DNA of 64,000 nt, from the NCBI RefSeq assembly GCF_000002875.2, contig NC_009417.2:973929-1037928 (forward strand). Reading direction: 5' to 3'. The notes beneath the pieces were generated by a model that saw nothing but the letters and a program-made list of their open reading frames with translations, had not been told where the DNA came from and did not search any database. This document shows positions 30,642-41,079 of the stretch, piece after piece; positions within the stretch are counted from its first letter, which is position 1; each line of letters begins with the position of its first letter. The translations under genes were made by a program, and so were the position numbers. The DNA comes from Leishmania infantum JPCM5 (lineage: Eukaryota; Euglenozoa; Kinetoplastea; Trypanosomatida; Trypanosomatidae).

Positions 30642-31841
30642 ATGAGTGTAAAGAGCACAGAGGCGGTTCCCACCAAGGGCGGCGGCACTGCCCTCTCACC
30701 TGAGGCGGAGCTCAGAATTCGCACTCTGCGCTACGGCTCGCTAGCCATTCTCGGTGGCTATGTGGTGGCCACCTTTTACAAAATGGGTCTCGTCGCCCGC
30801 ATCTTGCCGGCCGCCCTTAGCCATTCCTTGGAGTCTGCCGTAGAGGCCATCAAGAGCCGAACGGAGCCGGTGGGCGATGCGAAGCGCTTTGCCTTGGCCC
30901 GCTCTCACTTGACGGCAACGTACAGTCTCGCCGCGTCTGGTATGCTTGCATTGGCGAGTGGTGTCGCTACCTTCCGCTGCGTACCACGCGTTCCGATTGC
31001 CATACCCACTACCACAGCCGTGGTGCCGGCGGTACTGCTGCTCGGGATCCCAAAGCGACTGATGCTCCGTGGGTGCCGACTTCTATGTTTCTTCACGTCG
31101 CTGGTATCTGTGGGGTACGCACTGGGGCCTATCGGTTGGGTTGCGCAAGATACCCTCATCGTTTTCGTGCTGCTTACGGGCTGCACCATGACGGGCCTTT
31201 GCGTCCCGCTGTACCTCACGCGCGGCATGATCAGTTATGTGGTGAGCGCGCAGGTGCTCTCATCCGCCTTGTCCGTCGCCCTCGTCACGGCACCGAAGCA
31301 GTCTAAGGACAACTCGGCATTCAAAGCGCTCAAGGAGCAGGCGGGGGTGAAGATTATACTGAATGGCGACATCAACGTGCTCTTCACGATGCAGCTCATG
31401 TCCAACGTGGGTGTTTGTGCGTTTCACACGCTACCGAGCATTTATCACTGCGTGGCTTGGCAGGGATGCGAGGCAGACCTGCAAGACTCGATCGACCTGG
31501 TGAGGGAGGCGTTCGGGATTTGCGCTGGCACGACCTATGTGATCTACCGCTGCGTCCGTTGGGCCTGTCGCCTCCTTATCAGGCGAGTCCTGGCAGACAG
31601 CAGTAGTAACCCGCATGGTGGGCATGGGCAGAACACCTGGCTGGCGCTTTCGAATCACTCGCTGGACGTGAACCGTGCGAGCGGTGTCGTGTCGAGTGTG
31701 GTCATGGGTCTCTGGTACGTGCGCGCCGTGTCACTGCTGCAGAAGGGCGACACGGAAACGTTACTAAATCAGCTGCGCTCCGTCTGCGCGCGTATCTCGC
31801 CGATGAGCCTGCTGCTCGGTAGCTCCGCCGTGCGCTGCTGA
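30642..31841 (+). CDS. Multi-pass membrane protein, possibly BI-1/GHITM-like
   Basis: 399 residues. Seven or eight hydrophobic segments are visible: about 31-53, 91-110, 118-136, 147-166, 170-191, 197-216, 245-264 and perhaps 289-304. The hydrophilic N-terminus, the first isolated segment and the close packing of later ones resemble GHITM-type mitochondrial members of the Bax-inhibitor-1 (TMBIM) family. Local likenesses include HLTATYSLAASGMLAL at the second segment and GWVAQDTLIVFVLLTG at the fifth. No single diagnostic motif is conserved well enough to be sure. If correct it would sit in the inner mitochondrial membrane and affect cristae or ion balance. Otherwise it is an unassigned membrane protein. 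Confidence 0.72.
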   Translation: MSVKSTEAVPTKGGGTALSPEAELRIRTLRYGSLAILGGYVVATFYKMGLVARILPAALSHSLESAVEAIKSRTEPVGDAKRFALARSHLTATYSLAASGMLALASGVATFRCVPRVPIAIPTTTAVVPAVLLLGIPKRLMLRGCRLLCFFTSLVSVGYALGPIGWVAQDTLIVFVLLTGCTMTGLCVPLYLTRGMISYVVSAQVLSSALSVALVTAPKQSKDNSAFKALKEQAGVKIILNGDINVLFTMQLMSNVGVCAFHTLPSIYHCVAWQGCEADLQDSIDLVREAFGICAGTTYVIYRCVRWACRLLIRRVLADSSSNPHGGHGQNTWLALSNHSLDVNRASGVVSSVVMGLWYVRAVSLLQKGDTETLLNQLRSVCARISPMSLLLGSSAVRC

Positions 31842-32806
31842 ATGAGCGACCGCCTTTCACCCGTCTTTTCGGCGCGCCATGGCGGAGCCGATGACGTGGA
31901 CGGCAGGGGAGATGAACTCTCATTAGCAACAACCACAGCAGAGCGAAGACAACGAGGAGGGAGAAAGAGAGCTGCACGTATCCCGTGTGCTGTGTGTCGC
32001 CGCGCCAGCGTGGCAACTGTCGTCTCTCTAGTCTCACCCCGCTGCGTGTGAGAATGGTGGAGCTCTCCTTTAAAACGAAAAAAAAATGAGAAACCATGAC
32101 CGTACTCTTTACTGCGGGCCGTTGAAGCGTGCTTTCCTCAATCTTGTTTGCGAAGAGAGGGAGGCGTACACGTAAACAGGGGCGGCTTCTCTGTCTCTGT
32201 ATGCGTATGTGTTTTTTTTTTTTTGGCTCCTGCGAGAGTGGTGCCGTGGCGTCGGGATCACCACGACCGCCCCGCCCCCACCGCGCTCTCTCTCTTTCTG
32301 CTTCCTTCGTGCTAGCGCACCCTTTTTCTTTGTCTTCTCTCTCACATCCACGGCGTGCGGGTGGGGCTCGCATGTGCGGACGGATACTGCGGACACCCCT
32401 TTCGCATCCCTTCCCATCACGCTCTCTCGCTTTCCTTTTTCTCCGGCTGCCGTTCGATGGTGGCGCACGCGTGAGCACATGGCAACGGCACGAGCTATGT
32501 CAGGCAAACATACGCTCTCCTTCGCACGCTTTCTCATCTTGACCTCGCAAGCCGCCCTTCTTGCAGAGCCGACGCTTTTTTTTTTCGCCTTTCGGTGCTC
32601 GCGCGGGTGAGCCAAGGCGACAGAGCACTGAAAACTGCTGCCGCTGCTGGGGCATTCGGTTCGCTTCACCCATTTTCCGATAAGAAGCTGGGCTAGGACA
32701 GTCGAACGGATCAAGTAGGACCACACATGGGCGATGCTCCACTCGTGCACGCATAGATAGACAGCTGGGCAGAGGTCATTGACCATGTCTACTGCTCCCT
32801 GGTCTA

Positions 32807-32950
32807 ATGGCGACCTCGGCCTCGTTGGTGGTGCGCACGTTGCAGAATATCGAGAGCATCAGGCAGCGCGGCGTCGATGGCCGCAGGGCGAATTGCTGCG
32901 TGTCGGACAACGCGATACCGTCCACCGAGGCCGCTGCGGTACGACTTTGA
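32807..32950 (+). CDS. Candidate 47-residue small ORF
   Basis: ATG to TGA with no internal stop. The translation begins MATSASLVVRTLQNIESI and is mixed in composition, with GC-rich third positions, unlike the Ser/Pro/Arg-rich translations of surrounding noncoding DNA. An overlapping frame from 32785 is also open, so the signal is weak. No family is recognised. Confidence 0.2.
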   Translation: MATSASLVVRTLQNIESIRQRGVDGRRANCCVSDNAIPSTEAAAVRL

Positions 32951-34221
32951 ACGCTCCTCTTTGTCCCACTCACTGACGGAATCGTGATAGAGAAACGGGT
33001 TCGGTCATTCGACAACGCGCATGCTTTCAGAGGACGAGGCCGCTGTCACCTCTCTCTTTCTTTCGCCCTTATGGGCTTTGAGACGCATGTAAAGACGTTT
33101 TTGATGCGCAAACGCTTTCTTGTTTTTCTTTTCGTGTTTGACCGTGCGCGGTGTGTGTGGGTGCGCGTTGAAAACGTCTTTGCCGGTGTTGTTGTTGGCG
33201 TCGCTTGTGCGCGCGCGTGCACTAATGTGGTGGTGGTGGGACGGGAGGGGGAGGGGCCAGTAACATGACAAGGCGGAAGGAAAAAAAAAAAGAATGCGAA
33301 GAAAGCCACAAAGGGGCCTCAGCAGCACTTTTGGCGGTCTCTTGATCGATCCCTTCGCCCTTCTCGACTGGCCCTCTCGCGTTCGCCTTATTTGTCTGCC
33401 CTCATTGACCGCTTCGCATGCGGACGCACCGATGCATGCTCACCAGCTCGCGAGTGGTGCACATCAACCCTGTGGAACATTCTATGAGTCGTTCTGCTGC
33501 TGCCGCTGCTGCGACCTCGTCGACGCCACATTTTCGTTTTTGGCCGAGGTGTCCCGTATGTTCGCTGGAGAGGGTTCGTTGATCTTTCGTCCTTTGTGGC
33601 GCATGTGTGTTAGCCTTTTCAGTTTGGTGTTTGTTTGCTCGACCGAGTTGTTGATGATGCTGCTTGGTTGATCTCTCTCGATGCGGGCGTATTCGTTGAC
33701 GTGGCGTGCTGCAATTGCTTGTGGTCCTCGGCTGCGCATCATGAGTAGACTCCTTATCCGCGTTTTTGCCCACCTTCGGCGCTTTGCCGTTGCTGAGGGT
33801 GCGTGTGCGTGTGTGTGCATGCGCGAGGATGGGGCCACGCCTCCTCGCTCCTCCACTTCGTCTATAGCAGTTCTGGGATGCACGTTAGCCGGTGCCGCTG
33901 TGCCGCGTTGTTGCATGACTAGCTCGTTGTCCAGCCACCGATAGGCTCAGTGACCCTTTTGTGCGGTGGTGCACGTCTCTGTCGCCTCCGCTCCCGCATC
34001 GTCCCCTTCTCTTTTTGCTGCCGATGCGGAGCCCCCTCGTCTTGTCCTCGCCTACGCTCTGTATCCTTCTGTGCTCTTCTCACGGTTGGCCACGCGCTAA
34101 CGCATTGCTGTCGTCATGCCCCCCTCCCCCCGTCATGGGCGTCTATGGGCATCGTGCGCTGCGCGTGCTGCGCTCTTACGGATGGGTCTTGGATGGCGAT
34201 GGCACGCACGGCACACCCTCC

Positions 34222-34237
34222 CTCATCATCACGGCAG
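34222..34237 (+). promoter_or_regulatory. Candidate trans-splice acceptor supporting the start at 34259
   Basis: CCTCATCATCACGGCAG places AG at 34236-34237. The first ATG after it is 34259. The tract is weak; a stronger one ends at AG 34030-34031 but would leave an out-of-frame ATG at 34116 first. Confidence 0.3.
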
Positions 34238-34258
34238 GAAGGATTCTGCAGGAGAAGA

Positions 34259-36019
34259 ATGCCCTCAAAAGACGAAGCGGCAGCGAGTCGCACGAAGCGC
34301 TTCGCCAATCAGCGTCCTGGTGGTGACTTCCCCTGCTGGCTTCGCCGAACCTACACGCGAACGATCCCGAAGGACATTCGCACGACACAGCAGCTGCAAC
34401 GCTCGTTCGAGGATATACGAGAGCAGTGGCGGGATCTGTGCGAGGCTTACACGCATGCAAGGGCCAAATCTTCTTGGCATGTGGAGTCCGCCATGGAGGA
34501 GGTTGTTCCACATGGTACTCGCAGTGAGGTAGAGCGCCTGGTGAGCCAGCTGAAGTCGGTGAAGCAGGAGTTACTGGCTCACCTGTCGAAGCTCTCTGAG
34601 GCACTCGCCGGACCCGCTGCACCGCTGCCGACTGAGGCCTCCGCCTCCGCGCTGCCTGGCTGGGTGAGTGACTTGATGGGGTGCAGCGACGCCTCCAGTG
34701 CGCGCGCGGTTCGCGTGGAGCAGAACTCGAAAGCGATGCAGAGCTACCTGCAGGTGGTTTGGCTGGCGCGGCGAGTGTGGGTGTGGTCCCTCTGCTTTGC
34801 GAGCGTTGCGATGGACCTGGAGCTGCTGTCGGGCAGCGTCAGTGTCGCCGCGGAGCTCTTCTTCGGCAATGCGTTTGACACAGCCATAGCACCCGAACTA
34901 GGTGAAGCGAATCGCGCACAGAGGGACAACCTTGTTCTTCACAGCGCCTACAACATGGGCGGCTCCATTTCCGAAGCACTCCTCTATGCCGCGGTGGAAG
35001 CAGCAGCAGCGGAAGGGCCATCTGAAAGTCCAGCCGGCAACGCGATTGCTCGGCTTGACGATTCCGATTTGCCGCCGCACTTCGCCGTTAAAGTGGATGA
35101 GGAAGCGTGTGAGGTGGCTGCCTTTTTCGGCTGCAGTGTGTCGGCTGCGCGATACGCCGCCGACACCGTAGCAGAAGTGCCCTCAACGCACATAGATCCG
35201 CACGCGGCGGTGATGAAGGGCGAAGGCCGCACCCCTTCGCCAGAGACCTCTTCAGCACCGCCGGTGCGCGACCTGTTTTGGGTACACGCTGCTGCGCTGT
35301 GCTACAGCGTGATGGTGCGCGATGACACAAGCGCGGCACGTTTGCTTTCGGTCTTCGAGACGGCGAAGCGTTCCTTTTCAGTCGAGGAAGCGGAGGGGAG
35401 CACGGAGGGCACTGGACCCTCATCCCCGACCACTGCGAAGGCAGCCGCCGAGCAGCCTAACCCGTTGCAGCAGTCACCGGTGCTACAGGCTGCCACCGCA
35501 TTCGTACTGCGTGCGGCGAAGCTGATAGCCGATGAGGACTACAACGCTGTTCAGCAACTTCTTCACCGCGCTGGCTTCGGCAGCTGCAACGGCAGGCGCT
35601 CTGAGAGTGGTGCGCAGGGCTGCTCGAGCTCGTCGCTGGCCGCACTGTGCCCACAGGGTGTTCTGCTGCGCTTCCTGATTCGCCTTTTGGCAGAACATGT
35701 CGTGCGACGGCAATGGACAGAGCGTGGGCTGGGGCAGGCCTTTCGACCCATGGAACCGTTCGATGTCGGTGTCGATGCCGCCGCGGCGGGGCCAGGCATC
35801 CCGAAGGCTTCTAATCGGCATCGGCTGGCGTGCGCGCTGGCGACCCGTGCGTCAAGTAATGATGCGGCAGAGCGTTCCCAACCCGGCAGCTGTGTAACCG
35901 CATGGTCGCTCGTCGACGGCACGCAACATCTCTGCGACGCTTTGCAGATAGCCGCCCTGCGCAACACGGGCGGCGACTGGCCACTGCCCCCGGCACTGCT
36001 GAGGCATGCCTTTGCGTAG
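34259..36019 (+). CDS. Helical protein of unknown function, 586 residues
   Basis: The frame is open from 33950, with further in-frame ATGs at 34145 and near 34196. The ATG at 34259 was chosen because upstream translation is Cys/Ser-rich and noncoding-like, while MPSKDEAAASRTKRF begins coding-like sequence. Residues about 35-125 form a charged helical or coiled-coil region (LQRSFEDIREQWRDLCEAY, RLVSQLKSVKQELLAHLSKL). Later segments such as FWVHAAALCYSVMVRDDTSA and VLRAAKLIADEDYNAVQQLL look like paired helices of a TPR-like or alpha-solenoid fold. Two low-complexity linkers interrupt it. No catalytic motif was found. Confidence 0.68.
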   Translation: MPSKDEAAASRTKRFANQRPGGDFPCWLRRTYTRTIPKDIRTTQQLQRSFEDIREQWRDLCEAYTHARAKSSWHVESAMEEVVPHGTRSEVERLVSQLKSVKQELLAHLSKLSEALAGPAAPLPTEASASALPGWVSDLMGCSDASSARAVRVEQNSKAMQSYLQVVWLARRVWVWSLCFASVAMDLELLSGSVSVAAELFFGNAFDTAIAPELGEANRAQRDNLVLHSAYNMGGSISEALLYAAVEAAAAEGPSESPAGNAIARLDDSDLPPHFAVKVDEEACEVAAFFGCSVSAARYAADTVAEVPSTHIDPHAAVMKGEGRTPSPETSSAPPVRDLFWVHAAALCYSVMVRDDTSAARLLSVFETAKRSFSVEEAEGSTEGTGPSSPTTAKAAAEQPNPLQQSPVLQAATAFVLRAAKLIADEDYNAVQQLLHRAGFGSCNGRRSESGAQGCSSSSLAALCPQGVLLRFLIRLLAEHVVRRQWTERGLGQAFRPMEPFDVGVDAAAAGPGIPKASNRHRLACALATRASSNDAAERSQPGSCVTAWSLVDGTQHLCDALQIAALRNTGGDWPLPPALLRHAFA

Positions 36020-36829
36020 GACTCCGCTGAAAAGGTGCGTGGCCCCGCTTCCGAGCCCAAGAGCTGCGAGTGCCTTCGCCGCTCAGCACTCTTCAGGGGG
36101 ACTCGAACTCAGCAGTCTACATGGCAGTGAGACGGTGCTGTGTGCCTTGGTGGATGCCAGCACTCACGTGGCAGGGAATGGCGGTGCCATGGGCTGGTGC
36201 GCACAGTGCATTGTGAGCACAGGGCAACCCGAGCACAGACAAAAGCCAACATAGAAGAAGGACAGCTGGTTGCCGCTGCGCGACTCTCGCCACTTCCATT
36301 ATTCCGCAGAGAATGTTCTTCGAGTGCCCACCCGCATGCGCTGTTCCCCTTTATGTTCCTCATGCGGCACCCTTAGTCGACCACAATACCGTTCCTGAGG
36401 AACAGGTAAGGGGAGCAAGGGGAACACCTCATGCGACAGTTCGCGATCCGCGGCCGAGGCCTCGGCCATGGTGCGCAAACGTGAAAGCGTGACGACTCTT
36501 CGCCGATGCCTTTATGCAGCCTCATATGCAAATCCCTTTTTGGATCTCCCGATTTTCGCCTGAGGGGGATGCGTGCAACCACGCCCTCTCTCGATCCCTC
36601 TTCCTCGGGCGATACACTTGCAACCATCTCGGCAGCGGCGCTGCTACAGCATAAGAGTGGGCAGGCCCTCAACAACTTCGCAGCACCCTGCGCCCGGCTT
36701 GTGCGGGGCGCCAATCACTTTCTACAGAGTGCTCATCACGGATCAGCCATTGTGTGAGGGGCTCTCTTCTCTTCTCCCTTCTCTCTGTCTTGCTCCCTCG
36801 CCTTATTTTCTCTCTTCGTCAACTCCCGC
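36020..36829. other. Intergenic region, no gene seen
   Basis: Less T-rich than other spacers until 36750, after which a strong polypyrimidine tract runs to the start of the RAD51-like gene. Confidence 0.5.
36726..36829 (+). promoter_or_regulatory. Unusual 5' region of the RAD51-like gene: pyrimidine tract up to the ATG
   Basis: The densest pyrimidine tract (about 36762-36829) runs straight into the ATG with no AG between. The nearest upstream AG after a short tract is at 36726-36727 (TTTCTACAG). The acceptor is most likely there, which leaves the tract inside the leader. Confidence 0.3.
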
Positions 36830-38893
36830 ATGGCACTGATCGAGTGCGCCGAGTCGCTGTCCTCCTCCACCAAGGCGAAACTGCAGGACGCTGGCATCCT
36901 CTACGTTTCGGAGGTTGTCGCCCTTCTCTCCTCGACGGGTTACCGCGCTGGTGATGACGGCGACGGCAAGCCGGCTTCAGCGCTGCGGTACCTCAGCACT
37001 GTATTGAAGCATCACGTCTCCCCGAGTGACCCCCGAGCACCACGCCGACTGAGAAGAGATGCCGGCGGAGATGACCGTGGCGCTGTTAATGACCAGGGTG
37101 AGCCGGCCAGCGTCTCGCGCAGCATCGAGACGACGGTACCATCGAATCTCTGCAAAGAGACCGAGGCGTCAAGGTTCCTGAATCTCACCGAGGACGAGAT
37201 GCGCGAAATTGTCGAGATGGCGACGCGTGCCACCGTAGGGGCGGATGGGGAACACAAGGGAGGCAACGATACTGCCTTCAGCGCGCAAGGGAGAGATTCC
37301 GTTCATGGTGTGATGTCATCTTTGCCTCCTCGCCCACCGGCTTGCTTATCCCGGTCTGCGGACTCTGCACCCGAGACACGCGTACACGCTCACAAGGGTG
37401 GCAGTCGCTCTGGTGCGATCCCGGGCTGCCGCACAGTGCGTGAGATGCACGCAGAATTCCAGGCCCGTCAAGCGCAGGGCTTTCCGACCCACGTGACAAC
37501 CTTCTCTCGCGAGCTCGACGGCGTACTTGGCGGTGGTGTTCCCGTTGGCGGCGTCACCGAGATCAGTGGGCCCCCTGGCGTTGGAAAGACACAGCTGTTG
37601 ATGCAGCTAGCTGTTAGCTGTGCCATGCCAGTAGAGTTCGGAGGGATGGGTGGCGCGTGCCTTTTCGTTGATACGGAGGGCAGCTTTGTGGCTGAGCGCT
37701 TAGAACAAATGGCGACGGCGGCGGTGTCCCTCGTGCGCGCCATCCTTCTCACGCAGCCGCAGCCGCCACGAAACGAGACGACCGTGGCGCCGTCATCAGA
37801 CGCGCGACTGTCACGAGAGTCGCCTAAAAAGCGAGGCCGCTCGCCACCGCTGGACCCCCGAAAGGCATTGCTTTCGCACGGTCATTGCACGGGCTTGGGT
37901 GCCGCATCAGGCATTCAAGAGGAGTTCACGGTGGAGTCCGTGTTGCAGCGTGTGCACTACATCCGAGTAACAGACCTGGTAGGACTGCTGGCGCTCCTGC
38001 ACAGTCTGCCGTCGTGGTTTGAGGAGGAGCGGACTGCCGAGGCGAAGAGTGTTGCCACGAGTGGCACAGCAGAGACACCGACGCATTCTTCAGGGCCGGG
38101 TGACAGCTCTGCCAACAGCGCCCGCGCGGCAGTGCGGATGGTGCTGATAGACTCGATCGCGTTGCCGTTCCGCTCCTCCGACGACTTCCACAGAGAGGGA
38201 CTCATGAGCAGCACCGGTAGCGGTGAGGATAGCGCCATGCATCTGCTCGGCGACACTGGTAGGATTGCTGCGCACAACGGCCTCCTCTCGCAGTTCCCCA
38301 ACAGACTCTTGTCGAAGCACGGACTCTGGCGACGGTCGCGGCTGCTGTTTCAGTGCAGTACGCTGCTGGAGCGACTGGCAGCCACATTTCAGCTGGCCAT
38401 CGTCGTGACCAACCATATGACCACCAAGGTGCTGCACGGCACTGCTTTCAATGGCACTGAAAACGGCAGCTCAGCTGAGGGGTCTGGTTGCTCTGCGCCA
38501 AGCAGCGCGGCGAACGGAGGCCAGCGTCGGCAGAGCGTTCTCGTCCCGGCGCTCGGTGACGCGTGGGGCCAGGGCCTCTCCACGCGGCTTCTGCTTTCTT
38601 TCCATCACTACGACGTTCCTGCCTGTAGTTTTGTTGATCGACCCAGCTCGCCGACGGCAGCTGCAGCGTGCACGGAAGACGTTGTCTACTCCCTGTCATC
38701 ACAGCAGCAACAGCTGCCGACCTCTCTGCGCAGCGTGGTGCAGCACCGGGTGGTGCGGGTGCTCAAGTGCAGCGGCCAGCCGAGGCGGGAGACGTGCTTC
38801 GCCGTGACGTCGAAGGGGATTCGTGACGCTCGCAGGGACATGGTGTCGCAACGCATTGCGAAAGCTACTGGCGCCAGAGAATCGCGCGAATAG
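36830..38893 (+). CDS. RAD51 paralogue, RAD51C-like recombinase
   Basis: 687 residues. The N-terminus (1-35) has the helix-hairpin-helix look of the RAD51 family (TKAKLQDAGILYVSEVVALL). After a low-complexity linker, TFSRELDGVLGGGVPVGGVTEI leads to Walker A GPPGVGKTQ (247-255). It is followed by FVDTEGSFVAERLEQMA, which is very close to the RAD51C sequence around FIDTEGSF. Walker B is VRMVLIDSIA, with Asp441. TNHMTTKV after it matches the conserved TNQMTTK segment, where this protein has His for Gln. Walker A and B are about 190 residues apart, roughly twice the usual distance, because of a Ser/Pro/Lys-rich insert at about 310-360 and another near 400-430. RAD51 paralogues assist RAD51 filament formation in homologous recombination. 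In kinetoplastid naming it is probably RAD51-3, but that is from memory. Confidence 0.85.
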   Translation: MALIECAESLSSSTKAKLQDAGILYVSEVVALLSSTGYRAGDDGDGKPASALRYLSTVLKHHVSPSDPRAPRRLRRDAGGDDRGAVNDQGEPASVSRSIETTVPSNLCKETEASRFLNLTEDEMREIVEMATRATVGADGEHKGGNDTAFSAQGRDSVHGVMSSLPPRPPACLSRSADSAPETRVHAHKGGSRSGAIPGCRTVREMHAEFQARQAQGFPTHVTTFSRELDGVLGGGVPVGGVTEISGPPGVGKTQLLMQLAVSCAMPVEFGGMGGACLFVDTEGSFVAERLEQMATAAVSLVRAILLTQPQPPRNETTVAPSSDARLSRESPKKRGRSPPLDPRKALLSHGHCTGLGAASGIQEEFTVESVLQRVHYIRVTDLVGLLALLHSLPSWFEEERTAEAKSVATSGTAETPTHSSGPGDSSANSARAAVRMVLIDSIALPFRSSDDFHREGLMSSTGSGEDSAMHLLGDTGRIAAHNGLLSQFPNRLLSKHGLWRRSRLLFQCSTLLERLAATFQLAIVVTNHMTTKVLHGTAFNGTENGSSAEGSGCSAPSSAANGGQRRQSVLVPALGDAWGQGLSTRLLLSFHHYDVPACSFVDRPSSPTAAAACTEDVVYSLSSQQQQLPTSLRSVVQHRVVRVLKCSGQPRRETCFAVTSKGIRDARRDMVSQRIAKATGARESRE

Positions 38894-39589
38894 AAAAGCC
38901 GACGCGTTCCACGTATTCGAGCAAGCGAATGGTGTGGGGGGTGGGGAGAGGGGAGGAGCGCAAGGAGAGGGCAACTGTTTCTCTCTCTCTCTCACATCTG
39001 CGCTCGCTGCCCCCTCCCGCGCCAGGTTGCTACTTCAAGTTAATGTGTGCTACTACAGATGTGCGCTCGCCTCGAGGCACAGGCAGAAAACCAAAAAGGA
39101 GAAAAAAAACACAAAAATCACCGTACGAGTCACTGACACGCTCGCTTTTATTTGTGCTTTGAGGAGGCCTTTGCAGCACCATCCTCCGCCGCCGCCGGCA
39201 CAGCGTGAGTCTTCACCGCTGTACGGGCGGGCAGCGATGCCCACTGGGCAATGCGTTACGTGAAAAAAAGTCCCGCTGAATGGCGACCTGATATCCTTCT
39301 GAATCGGCCGCGGCGCTGTGTACATGACGACCCCGTCCGTTACAAGATGCCGCTTTCAGTTCCGCTCACCGTCTCGCTCCTCCACTCGTTCTTCCTTTCC
39401 TCTCACTGCCCCCTCCTCTCATTGTGACTCACCTTGTGCCATCCCCTTCCCCTGACTGTACCGTCGATCCACCACACTGCCTACAAAACTGTCGCCCACC
39501 ACAGAGACAAAATCTCACGCCACTACCTCGCCAGCAACCCCCTCCATCGAAAAGCATTTCGACGCTTGACATGCTCGTTCTGCCATAGA

Positions 39590-40160
39590 GCGCGGCTCCA
39601 CTCTATTCGGGGCCTGCCGCAGAGGCACCACCCGCGTGGTGCGAAGCATGCCGTAGGCACGCGCGCTACCGCAAATGCGCCGACTCGGCCATCTGATTAC
39701 GGCCCGCGCCACACACTCTGCGCACCCACACGCCTCGCGGGTCGCCTCACAGCCGCGCCGACTATGCCGGCCGCCATCCGGTGCATCCCCCTCGGGGTGG
39801 CACCCAGGTTTTCCTCCACTCTGTAGGCAGTGCAAGCGGCGGGTTTGATGAAGTCGAGTTTAGGCTGACAGCTTGCCCAACGCACGGATGGCACAGACGC
39901 GTTCGCTGCCGCGGGTCGCTCCAACGCAGCGCCAATCTAGGACCTGACCGCCGGCACACCCGTAACGATACACCGCTCTGATCTTCCCACGTCGTCGGTG
40001 CTTAAGCGCGTCGCCACCGGAAGTGGGTGGGTGGGGGTGTGGGGCTGCATGGCCCATCCTCATAAGAGGGTGGGAGTGCGCTGGACCGTGCGATACCGCG
40101 CACGGGAGGGGGAGGGGGGTGTCCCTCCCGCCTCCCGGTTATGAGGGTTTTTGGAAGGAG
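39590..40160 (-). mobile_element. SIDER2-like degenerate retroposon, copy A
   Basis: The minus strand from about 40160 to 39650 is nearly identical to the plus strand of 58288-58790. Shadow reading frames show it: the 75-codon frames 39924-39697 and 58524-58751 translate identically, and the 67-codon frames 40063-39860 and 58385-58588 differ at one residue. Beyond 39650 copy A goes on to resemble the decayed copy at 61230-61800 (TGCTTCGCaCCACGCG and GGTGCCTCTG). Size near 0.55 kb, GC-rich composition, intergenic location and lack of coding capacity fit the Leishmania SIDER2 family, which is linked to mRNA instability when in 3' UTRs. Strand follows the orientation of copies B and C; the true 5'-3' sense was not established. 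Confidence 0.7.
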
Positions 40161-40613
40161 CGCGCGTGTGCGCAGATATTGGCCCCCCTCCCCCTCCTCC
40201 TCTTTTCTCTCATCGTGTTTTGCTTTTTGCTGTTCTCACCGCCCGACAGCGCGGGTGCGGCCTTGGCACCTCTTCCCTCCGTAAAGGGCCCCTCACCCAT
40301 CCCTCGCTGTCTATTGCTCTTGCAGCTCGTGTTAAGGGGCATTCCTGCGTTACTTGGCGGCTCCCGCTGACTCCTTCAGTCGCGGAACGCGGGGGTGTGC
40401 GTCACTTCACAGTTTGCGCGGCGTGTTACACGTGCACGGGCAGGATGCACTGCGCGCAAAGCTGGAAAAAAAACGGGGGAAAGCGACAGGGCGACGTGCA
40501 CGACACGGAAGGCAGCGCAGCACGCGAAAAGGCGAGAGACAGTGGGTACCCGCCGCTAATGTGCACCACCTGCCGGCGTTTTCCCGGTCGGGGCGTGTTT
40601 TGTTGTTCCTGCA

Positions 40614-40644
40614 CTATACATATATGTGTACACGTATATATGTG
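40614..40644. repeat. TA/TG microsatellite, nearly palindromic
   Basis: ACTATACATATATGTG continues into TACACGTATATATGTGC. Similar in make-up to the repeat at 29121. Confidence 0.75.
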
Positions 40645-40984
40645 CTAGGCGTGGTCTCTGTCCTCTTGCGCAGGTCGTTTCGGTCTCTCCTCTGAGCATG
40701 GTATCTTCCGTGTGCTTTTTTGTGTGCTTTTGTGTGCGTGCGTTGTTCTCTTCCCCCCCCCTCCCCCCCGTGACGGCTTTCTTTTGCTTTGGCTCGTTGC
40801 GGCGGCTGGGTGCATGAAAAGGGTCTTGTTGCATTCCTCTGACCATCTGCACGAATGGCGGTCCATGCTGTGGGGGCATCTTCCTCGAGGCACGTCGTGA
40901 GGTCCCAGCGCTCTCTTTGAGCATGCGCGGGCGCGTGCGTCTCGCTTTCACAGGCTCGCCTCTCCTGCTCATCTTTTTCCCTTC

Positions 40985-41079
40985 AAGGACGCAATGAAGG
41001 AAGCCCCCTCCCCTCCCCACCTTCTTCCTTCTTTTTTGCTTTCGCTTACCCCCGTTGCCCGTGCGTCGTCGTGGCGCAG
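40985..41079 (+). promoter_or_regulatory. Probable trans-splice acceptor for RSP9
   Basis: Pyrimidine tracts at about 41004-41058 precede GGCGCAG, with AG at 41078-41079. No ATG follows before 41259. A second tract directly abuts the ATG without an AG. Confidence 0.4.

Larger units (their letters stand above)
31842..34258. other. Long intergenic region with one possible small ORF
   Basis: T11-T12 tracts (32213, 32578), pyrimidine blocks and GT-rich DNA at 33150-33260. The part from 32780 to 32960 is less biased and contains the small ORF listed separately. Confidence 0.5.

Noticed and set aside
39515..40063. Minus-strand frames in the copy A region, repeated in copy B, considered as a small gene family
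   Set aside because: They lie inside the SIDER2-like element, have composition of noncoding repeat and are interrupted in the diverged copy C.
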